Below, piece after piece: positions 58,126 through 64,000 of a stretch of DNA of 64,000 bases (position 1 is the first letter of the stretch; each line of letters starts with the position of its first letter). The DNA lies in assembly GCF_000236705.1 (NCBI RefSeq), contig NC_016599.1:806001-870000 (forward strand), written 5' to 3'. The notes under the pieces are model-generated. The model was not told the DNA's origin, ran no database searches, and saw only the letters and a program-made list of their open reading frames with translations. Position numbers and translations under genes: made by a program. Origin of the DNA: Owenweeksia hongkongensis DSM 17368 (GTDB lineage Bacteria; Bacteroidota; Bacteroidia; Flavobacteriales; Schleiferiaceae).

Positions 58126-60357
58126 GTGAGCATCACCAAACAAAAAATAGCTGCATTCTTAAAAAGCCCTGACTTTTTCAAAGGTTTGGTATTGGCTTTA
58201 GCTATGGTCATTCCTCTTTTTATTGGCTATTCTCTGGACTATACCTCTTGGGGTCTTAGCATTGCCATTGGAGTTTTACTGAGCTCTACTTCTGATGTTC
58301 AGGGAAACTTTAGACATAAAGTTATCGGGATCATTACTTCTGCATCACTTGCGGCTGTATCAACCATCTTGATAAGCTTAGTACACGATTCATGGCTGCT
58401 CCTGCCCTCTTTCACTATTCTTATTTTCTGTATTTCCCTTATTTCGGTTTATGGTTTCCGTGCTTCCTTGGTAGCCTTTTCGGGAATGTTGGCCATGGTA
58501 CTCACTTTTGTCCATCCTCATTCAGGTTTTGACTTGCTCTTACATGCCGGGTTCATTTTTACAGGAGGCATTTGGTATCTAAGCCTATCTGTTCTTTTGG
58601 CTCATATTTTACCACTTAAGCATACCGAAGTTTTGCTCGCAACATCTATGGAGCTAATCGCAAAATATATGCGCATTCGGGCCGAATTAGCTTTGGGAAA
58701 TGATAATCCGGAAAAGCAAACAAAGCGGCTATTAGAGCTTCACGAACTCATAAATACAAACCTGGAAACTCTGCGAGAAATACTTCTTACCGCCAGAGCA
58801 GAGTCTGGTTCATCCAACCTTAGCAGGCGTTATTTATTGATTTTTATTGAATTGGTAGATATGATGGAATTAGCCGTAGCTAACTCTGCCAATTATCGTA
58901 GTGTAGATGATAAGTTCAGTAAGTACCCTGAAATAATTGATCCTTACGTTGATATCATTTTTGAATTAGCGAGGCAACTTGAACACATTGGAGAAGCTTT
59001 GCAGTCAAACATTAAGCTGGAAACTAACTCGGCTTTACAATCTTTATTAAAAGATGCTGAAGAAAGCGTGGAATTGTATGTGCAAAAAGTGGGAATGCCT
59101 AAGGCCCGTGAAGGTGCTTTGATGCTTCGAAACCTTTTGGACTACGAAGAAAAGCAAGTGCAAAAACTTGTTTCCATTGAGCGAATCCTTCAAAACTTAG
59201 TTAGCAAGAATCACTTACTCAAAATAAAGGATAGCCAAAAATTCATCACCCAACAGGACTACTCTTTTAAAGTGCTAGTCGAAAATTTTGGACTTCAATC
59301 GCCCATTTTCAGGCACTCGTTGCGTTTGGCCATCACTGTTTTAATAGGCTACTTTATTGGTAGCATTTTTCAAATTCAAAATTCATACTGGATACTCCTT
59401 ACCATAATTGTGATCATGCGCCCCAATTATGGCCTCACCAAGCAGCGGTCTAAGCATCGTATTATTGGAACTTTAATAGGCGCGGGCATTGCATCGGTAA
59501 TCGTATTGCTTACGCAAAACACTATTATTTATGGAGTATTGGCGGCCATCTCTTTGGTGTTGGCATTTTCTTTTATTCAAAAAAACTATAGAACATCGGC
59601 CATTTTTATCACCCTCAATATTGTATTTGTATACGCTCTTTTACAGCCCGATGCCTTCAATGTAATTCAATATCGTGTGCTTGATACTGTTACTGGCGCT
59701 GCCCTTGCCGTGATTGCCAATTTCCTGATTCTCCCTTCTTGGGAATTTATGAATGTCAACAGTTTTATTGAAAAGAGCATTGAGGCAAACTGCAAGTATC
59801 TTAAAGAAATTGATCAGTATTATCACAATAAGAAAAGCTTACCTCCCACATCGTACAAGTTGTCTCGCAAGCAAGCATTTTTAAGCTTGGGTAATCTCAA
59901 TGCCGCTTTTCAGCGAATGGCACAAGACCCTCCCGCCAAGCAAAAAAATATTGGTGACTTGTTTGAAATTGTAGCGCTGAATCAGACTTTTCTTTCTGCC
60001 TCAGCCTCACTGGGAACTTTCATCCAAAACCATGATACCCTCCCTGCCTCTACTCACTTTGAAACGTATATTGAACATATTCAGCAAAATCTAAATGCAG
60101 CTATTGCCACTTTAAATAAAGAGGAACACAGAGAAAGTGCTGATCCTTCAAAAATTAAGGAAGCCAGTAAAATTCTTGAATCAAAGTTTGAAAGCCTTTC
60201 GGCTAAAAGAGAACAACAAATTGAGGATGGACAAACCGAAATTAGCGATGATTTACGCTTACGTCTCCAAGAATCTCGGTTGATTGCCGATCAGTTAAAG
60301 TGGCTGCACAACCTTTCGGAAAACCTAAAACGAGTAGTTAGCAATTATACCCGATAA
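58126..60357 (+). CDS. FUSC-family membrane protein (YccS/YhfK-like)
   Basis: The 743-residue protein starts at GTG. It has an N-terminal membrane block (residues about 18-155; FFKGLVLALAMVIPLFIGYSLDYTSWGLSIAIGVLLSSTSDVQGNFRHKVIG), a long helical cytoplasmic part (160-395), a second membrane block at about 400-545 (SLRLAITVLIGYFIGSIFQIQNSYWILLTIIVIMRPNYGLTKQRSKHRIIGTLIGAGIA, the FUSC signature) and a C-terminal helical domain. It resembles YccS and YhfK inner-membrane proteins and, more distantly, aromatic-acid exporters. Efflux or membrane-lipid role, unproven. The stop lies in a hairpin at 60350-60371. Confidence 0.85.
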   Translation: MSITKQKIAAFLKSPDFFKGLVLALAMVIPLFIGYSLDYTSWGLSIAIGVLLSSTSDVQGNFRHKVIGIITSASLAAVSTILISLVHDSWLLLPSFTILIFCISLISVYGFRASLVAFSGMLAMVLTFVHPHSGFDLLLHAGFIFTGGIWYLSLSVLLAHILPLKHTEVLLATSMELIAKYMRIRAELALGNDNPEKQTKRLLELHELINTNLETLREILLTARAESGSSNLSRRYLLIFIELVDMMELAVANSANYRSVDDKFSKYPEIIDPYVDIIFELARQLEHIGEALQSNIKLETNSALQSLLKDAEESVELYVQKVGMPKAREGALMLRNLLDYEEKQVQKLVSIERILQNLVSKNHLLKIKDSQKFITQQDYSFKVLVENFGLQSPIFRHSLRLAITVLIGYFIGSIFQIQNSYWILLTIIVIMRPNYGLTKQRSKHRIIGTLIGAGIASVIVLLTQNTIIYGVLAAISLVLAFSFIQKNYRTSAIFITLNIVFVYALLQPDAFNVIQYRVLDTVTGAALAVIANFLILPSWEFMNVNSFIEKSIEANCKYLKEIDQYYHNKKSLPPTSYKLSRKQAFLSLGNLNAAFQRMAQDPPAKQKNIGDLFEIVALNQTFLSASASLGTFIQNHDTLPASTHFETYIEHIQQNLNAAIATLNKEEHRESADPSKIKEASKILESKFESLSAKREQQIEDGQTEISDDLRLRLQESRLIADQLKWLHNLSENLKRVVSNYTR

Positions 60358-60371
60358 TTTCGATTATCGGG
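60350..60371 (+). other. UUCG-capped hairpin across the FUSC gene stop codon
   Basis: CCCGATAAT-TTCG-ATTATCGGG is a perfect 9-bp stem with a TTCG tetraloop that spans the TAA stop of the FUSC gene. There is no T run, so it is an unlikely terminator. It may stabilise the mRNA end, and the right arm overlaps the first SatD-type dyad. Confidence 0.5.
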
Positions 60372-60440
60372 CTATAGCCTTATAAATCAAAATATCGGGT
60401 TATAGCCAGATAAATTAGATTATCTGCTTTAAAGCAGATA
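60365..60440. promoter_or_regulatory. satD: Three operator-like dyads in tandem upstream of satD
   Basis: Three 20-bp sites start at 60365, 60393 and 60421, spaced exactly 28 bp apart: TATCGGGCTATAGCCTTATA, TATCGGGTTATAGCCAGATA and TATCTGCTTTAAAGCAGATA. The third is a perfect palindrome; the others are partial, with a GG(C/T)TATAGCC core. Their 28-bp units also share an AT-rich tail. The third site sits between the -33 position and the -7 box of satD and overlaps that box by two bases. This is the layout of an autoregulatory operator array, and SatD has a C-terminal HTH that could read it. Binding is inferred. Confidence 0.7.
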
Positions 60441-60446
60441 TATTTG
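60439..60446 (+). promoter_or_regulatory. satD: -7 promoter element for satD-DUF3307
   Basis: TATATTTG fits TAnnTTTG. The transcription start near 60450 leaves about 23 bases to the ATG. The perfect palindrome (60421-60440) overlaps its first two bases, so a protein bound there would block polymerase. Confidence 0.5.
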
Positions 60447-60472
60447 AGTATTGAAGTTGTAAAAAAATACTC

Positions 60473-61090
60473 ATGACCAGTGTAATAATTGGAGACATCA
60501 TAAATTCCCGAAATAGCGAAACGCCAAAGCAGTGGCTGAATTCACTGAAAACAGTACTGAATGAAATAGGCCCTGAACCCAAGGTTTGGGAAATATTTAG
60601 GGGCGATAGCTTTCAGGTGGAAGTTACCGACCCGAAAAAAGCCCTGCTCACAACACTCAAAATAAAAGCAGCCCTGCGCAGTGCGGTAAACCTGGATGTA
60701 CGCATGGCTATTGGCATAGGCGAAAAAAGCTATAATGCCACCAAAATAACCGAAGCCAACGGTGATGCCTTTGTAAGAGCGGGAGAGCTTTTTGAAAATC
60801 TAAAGAAACACACTTTAGCCCTAAGCTCACCTTGGACAGATGTGGATAGCCAAATGAATTTGAACATAGAATTGGCCCTGTTGACAATAGATAATTGGAC
60901 GCAAAATTCAGCTAAAACAGTTCAACTTTCCATTGCACACCCTAAAGCCACACAAAGTGATTTGGCAAAAATGCTGAACATATCGCAAAGCAGTGTAAGC
61001 GAGCGGCAAAAGCGAGCTGGCTTTGACGAAATCATGAAAATGAACCAGAGATATGAACTTCTTATTTCTCAAAAACTAAAAGAAATATGA
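60473..61090 (+). CDS. satD: SatD-family protein with C-terminal HTH
   Basis: The 205-residue protein begins MTSVIIGDIINSRN, the SatD opening, and contains KVWEIFRGDSFQVEV, LDVRMAIGIGEKSYN and TEANGDAFVRAGELFENL. This fold resembles the catalytic core of nucleotide cyclases, but the residues needed for cyclisation cannot be confirmed. Residues about 160-186 (TQSDLAKMLNISQSSVSERQKRAGFDEI) form a helix-turn-helix. The name comes from the streptococcal sat (secretion and acid tolerance) locus; the function is unknown. It overlaps the DUF3307 gene by ATGA. It is a plausible autorepressor of the operator array. Confidence 0.8.
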   Translation: MTSVIIGDIINSRNSETPKQWLNSLKTVLNEIGPEPKVWEIFRGDSFQVEVTDPKKALLTTLKIKAALRSAVNLDVRMAIGIGEKSYNATKITEANGDAFVRAGELFENLKKHTLALSSPWTDVDSQMNLNIELALLTIDNWTQNSAKTVQLSIAHPKATQSDLAKMLNISQSSVSERQKRAGFDEIMKMNQRYELLISQKLKEI

Positions 61091-61797
61091 CATTTTTTCT
61101 CACCATATTATTAGCTCACCTTCTTGGGGATTTTGGTCTGCAACCCGCAAAATGGGTAAAGGATAAAATGCAGCGTAAGCACCGCTCGCCTAAGCTTTAT
61201 TTCCACATTGGCATACATGCTCTACTCCTTTTGGTATTATTAAGTTTTGATTTTCAGTACTGGCTGGGAATACTCATTATAGTAGTAAGCCACCTGTTAA
61301 TTGACATTTTAAAAATAAACCTACAAGGCAAATACAACAGCCGATTACTCTTTTTTGGTGACCAGTTTTTACACATTCTGGTGCTTATTGGAGTTACCCA
61401 AATTTACTTTCCTGACTTTATAAACTTCCCGGCACTTTGGAGCGAAAACCTACTGCTACTAGCTACTGCGGTTTCGTTACTCACTTTTGTTTCTTCCATT
61501 TTGATTAAGGTCCTAATCTCAAACTGGAGCCCTGCCACCGAAGATGACAAAGACGATTCATTGGCAAAAGCCGGCACCTATATAGGAATGCTGGAACGCC
61601 TTTTTGTTTTTGGATTTGTAATCTCCGGCCACTGGGAAGCCATCGGTTTTTTGATTGCTGCAAAATCTGTTTTTCGCTTTGGCGACCTAAAAGAATCTAA
61701 AGACCGAAAACTTACAGAATACATACTCATTGGCACACTTGTAAGTTTTGGAATCGCCATTTTAGTTGGAGTTTTATTTATTGCTATTCAAGAATAA
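61087..61797 (+). CDS. DUF3307 membrane protein
   Basis: The 236-residue protein has about six membrane helices. Family motifs are LLAHLLGDFGLQPAKWVKDKMQRKHRSPKLYFHIGIHALLLLVLL at the N-terminus (LGDFxLQ and HxxxH), then LIIVVSHLLIDILKI, LLFFGDQFLHILVLI (GDQxxH) and RFGDLKESKDRKLTEYILIGTLVSF at the end. The repeated His/Asp in helices (H-L-L-G-D, H-L-L-I-D, D-Q-x-x-H) look like a metal or catalytic site in the membrane. It is always worth reading with SatD: the two overlap (ATGA), so SatD likely regulates or serves this protein. Confidence 0.8.
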   Translation: MTFFLTILLAHLLGDFGLQPAKWVKDKMQRKHRSPKLYFHIGIHALLLLVLLSFDFQYWLGILIIVVSHLLIDILKINLQGKYNSRLLFFGDQFLHILVLIGVTQIYFPDFINFPALWSENLLLLATAVSLLTFVSSILIKVLISNWSPATEDDKDDSLAKAGTYIGMLERLFVFGFVISGHWEAIGFLIAAKSVFRFGDLKESKDRKLTEYILIGTLVSFGIAILVGVLFIAIQE

Positions 61798-61855
61798 TAT
61801 GATGAAAACTTAATAACTTAACAAACTAAACCCCACAACCAACCTCACTAAACTC

Positions 61856-63874
61856 ATGATCTCTACTCTTCAAATACTACATTCCATTCTAAAAAAAATT
61901 GTAGGTTTTGCATTATTGCTAATTGCTGTTTCAACAGTAGCGCAACCAAATGATATTGAAGCCCTCCTCAAAAAAGGAGATATGGTGCTAGACACAAACC
62001 CAAGAGAGGCCCTCAATATTTATCACAAAGCTGCAGACGAGCTAACTACAAAAAATGCAAAACTGCTGCAAGCTAAGGTATACGCCAAATTAGGCACCAC
62101 ATCCCTCCAAATAGGATATTATCCCAAAGCGATTACTGAGCTTAAATCGGCTCTGGAAATTTATAAGCAACTTGGTAAAGACTCCATTGTAGCCGAGCTG
62201 TATAGTGACCTTGGCTCGGCCTATTACTTTGGTGAAATAAAAGGTGGAAATGAGGCAGAGAAGTATTTTCAAAAGGCTTATGCTGCATTTAGCAAAATAG
62301 GGTTACCCGTATCCGCACAGTTTAATGCTAATTACTTAGGTTACATACATTGGGCAAAGGGTGAAAAGGAAAAAGCACTGGAAATCCATAAGTTATGTCT
62401 CGCAGTATTTAATACCTTAAATAATTTAAAAGGTAGAACAATATGTCACAGCGATATTGGCTTTACTCTAAATTCTCTGGGCAGATATACTGAAGCACTG
62501 GACTACAATCTCAAAGCACTGGAGCTAGCCACACAAATGGAGGATGCGCTCGTAATAACTCCCATTCTAAACAATATTGGAATTAGTTACATCAATCTTA
62601 ATGATTTAAATCAGGCAGAAAAATACTCCCTGCTAAGTCTTGATAAGGCCAAAGAAACAAGTCAAAACCTTAGAACCAAAGAAGCCTTGTCCAATTTACA
62701 TAATGTTTACGCTCAAATGGGAGACTATAAAAAGGCGTATAACATTCATCTTCAGCTAAAAGTTATTAATGATTCTATAAAAGACCTTGCCGCAGTCAGG
62801 AAGCTAACCCAACGTGATGAACAAGCTGCATTTTCTCTAAAGCAAGCACAAATGAAAGCTCAGCAAGCAGAAAAGGATGCCCTTGCAACTGCAAGACTAA
62901 AGCATGAAAAGGATAGAAATATTGCTTTAATGACTGGCATCGGAATGTTAGTAATTATAGCTTTATTACTCACCCTGAATATAAGAGCACGAATAAAAAG
63001 ATCGAAACTTCTTAAAAAGAAAAACAATCAACTAGAAGACTCTAATCTGCTTATTGCCAAGCAAAATCAAAAATTACTTGAAAATCAAAATGAAATAGAA
63101 GAAAATAATGAAGAATTAGAAACACTTTTAGATGAACTAAAGCGAGCACAATCAAAGCTTATTCAATACGAAAAATTAGCATCGCTAGGTGTGCTTACTT
63201 CTGGTGTGGCTCATGAAATAAATAACCCCCTCAATTTTATTAAGTCCGGCATTTACGCTCTTGAAGAAATTATAGAAAAACTTCCGGATGAAGAAGACAA
63301 GGAATTATCTATCACCATCGTAGAGCATATTGACACAGGAATGGAGCGAATCAATTATGTGATTGGTGAACTCAATCGCTTTAGCGGTAATAGCATAAGT
63401 AAAGATTTAGTCCCTTGCGATATCCGTAAAATTTTAGAAAATTGTCTTTTAGTATTAAAACCAAAAATTGATAGTGCAATTTGTACTATTAGCACTAATT
63501 TTGCCCATCATAATACGATAATACAAGGACACGAAGGAAGTCTACATCAGATATTTACAAATATTTTAGAAAACTCCATTCTCTCTATTACTAAATCAGG
63601 AACTATTACAATTTCCACTAAAATTTTAGAATCCAATCAATTGGAAATAAAAATTGAGGACACCGGCTGCGGAATGAGTGAGAAAATAATTCATCATGCA
63701 TTTGATCCATTTTTTACAACAAGACCGCCAGGCGAAGGCACAGGACTTGGACTTTATGTAAGTTACAAGCTTATCACTTCCCATCTTGGGAGCATAAACC
63801 TTCAGTCTACAGAAAATGTTGGTACGGTATGTACCATTAAATTACCACTAAATTCTTCAAAGAATGACGCATAA
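61856..63874 (+). CDS. TPR sensor histidine kinase
   Basis: A 672-residue hybrid-free kinase: signal peptide (FALLLIAVSTVAQ), then about six periplasmic TPR units (residues 35-300; AKVYAKLGTTSLQIGYYPKAITELKSALEIYKQL, and so on), a membrane helix (residues about 360-380; IALMTGIGMLVIIALLLTLNI), a coiled coil (KNNQLEDSNLLIAKQNQKLLENQNEIEE) and a cytoplasmic kinase with phospho-acceptor His453 in SGVAHEINNPLNFIKSG. The ATPase has IEDTGCGMSEKIIHHAFDPFFTTRPPGEGTGLGLYVSYKLI. It overlaps the response-regulator gene by 11 bases, so the two are a pair. Confidence 0.9.
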   Translation: MISTLQILHSILKKIVGFALLLIAVSTVAQPNDIEALLKKGDMVLDTNPREALNIYHKAADELTTKNAKLLQAKVYAKLGTTSLQIGYYPKAITELKSALEIYKQLGKDSIVAELYSDLGSAYYFGEIKGGNEAEKYFQKAYAAFSKIGLPVSAQFNANYLGYIHWAKGEKEKALEIHKLCLAVFNTLNNLKGRTICHSDIGFTLNSLGRYTEALDYNLKALELATQMEDALVITPILNNIGISYINLNDLNQAEKYSLLSLDKAKETSQNLRTKEALSNLHNVYAQMGDYKKAYNIHLQLKVINDSIKDLAAVRKLTQRDEQAAFSLKQAQMKAQQAEKDALATARLKHEKDRNIALMTGIGMLVIIALLLTLNIRARIKRSKLLKKKNNQLEDSNLLIAKQNQKLLENQNEIEENNEELETLLDELKRAQSKLIQYEKLASLGVLTSGVAHEINNPLNFIKSGIYALEEIIEKLPDEEDKELSITIVEHIDTGMERINYVIGELNRFSGNSISKDLVPCDIRKILENCLLVLKPKIDSAICTISTNFAHHNTIIQGHEGSLHQIFTNILENSILSITKSGTITISTKILESNQLEIKIEDTGCGMSEKIIHHAFDPFFTTRPPGEGTGLGLYVSYKLITSHLGSINLQSTENVGTVCTIKLPLNSSKNDA

Positions 63875-64000
63875 TCCTCCTATCAAAGTACTTTATGTGG
63901 ATGATGAGCCTATAAATACGACTCTATTTAAAATTAACTTTAAAAAACATTTCGAGGTTATCCTATCAATGTCTGGCGAAGAAGCTTTAGCAAAACTAGA
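63864..64000 (+). CDS. Response regulator, receiver domain (cut by the window end)
   Basis: The ATG at 63864 overlaps the kinase stop (ATGACGCATAA). The visible 45 residues are a receiver-domain start: IKVLYVDDEPINTTLFKINFKKHFEVILSMSGEEALAKL, with the acidic pair D13-D14 that binds Mg2+. The phospho-accepting Asp and any output domain lie beyond the window. It is the likely partner of the TPR kinase. Confidence 0.85.
   Translation, partial: MTHNPPIKVLYVDDEPINTTLFKINFKKHFEVILSMSGEEALAKL

Overview
The window is a moderately AT-rich, densely coded stretch of a Bacteroidota chromosome, most likely a marine, pigmented Flavobacteriales-type bacterium. This is inferred from a type IX secretion C-terminal sorting domain, a bacillithiol enzyme (BshC), a carotenoid cluster of the flavobacterial type (CruF-CrtZ-lycopene cyclase), many small lipoproteins, PadR/PspC and TPR-kinase genes, and repeated -7 boxes of the Bacteroidota form TAnnTTTG placed just upstream of genes. 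There are no rRNA or tRNA genes, no CRISPR array, no intact insertion sequence and no prophage.

Layout. 1-3.8 kb: an orphan type I restriction R-subunit N-terminal-like nuclease domain, small secreted proteins, a small membrane-protein gene broken by a one-base frameshift, then a zinc-ribbon/DinB/DUF4440 operon with ATGA overlaps. 3.8-9 kb: type II NADH dehydrogenase, an NRDE protein, a cluster of four covarying hairpin repeats, and a DUF4252-PadR-PspC operon preceded by a strong operator-like dyad. 9-19.7 kb: an outer-membrane protein with a degenerate M1-peptidase-like N-terminus, a glycosyltransferase, an ECF sigma factor with a 48-residue companion ORF, UvrA, an OmpA-family lipoprotein and a WG-repeat protein. 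19.9-22.3 kb: a lone Mrr-nuclease/STAND-NTPase gene, the clearest defence-type gene here. 22.6-31 kb: surface and secreted proteins, a large odd cysteine-containing protein with carboxypeptidase-regulatory-like domains, a GIDE/MUL1-like membrane protein and a two-gene surface module.

31-45.7 kb: a thioesterase, a lipoprotein dipeptidyl peptidase III, a T9SS cargo protein, BshC, a TPMT-type methyltransferase, a PyrR-like phosphoribosyltransferase, a minus-strand carotenoid operon (cruF-crtZ-lycopene cyclase) that runs into a PAS histidine kinase, QueE, a methyltransferase, a TRIC-family channel and SucD. 45.8-50 kb: a run of minus-strand stress and homeostasis genes (CsbD, lipocalin, NhaA, nitroreductase; MtfA-like peptidase and DUF4442). 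50-64 kb: a SulP transporter, a DEAD-box helicase, a PLP decarboxylase, a DUF1801 protein, a lytic transglycosylase with a solute-binding domain, an FUSC-family protein, a SatD-DUF3307 pair behind three regularly spaced palindromes, and a TPR histidine kinase with a response regulator cut by the window end.

Most content is core chromosomal. The most interesting items are the SatD-DUF3307 module with its operator-like array (28-bp period, one perfect 20-bp palindrome touching the -7 box), the Mrr-STAND gene, the PadR-PspC operator, the covarying hairpin repeat cluster and a probable CTG start codon on the lycopene cyclase. All functional statements rest on motif recognition and recall of protein families; no database search was run.
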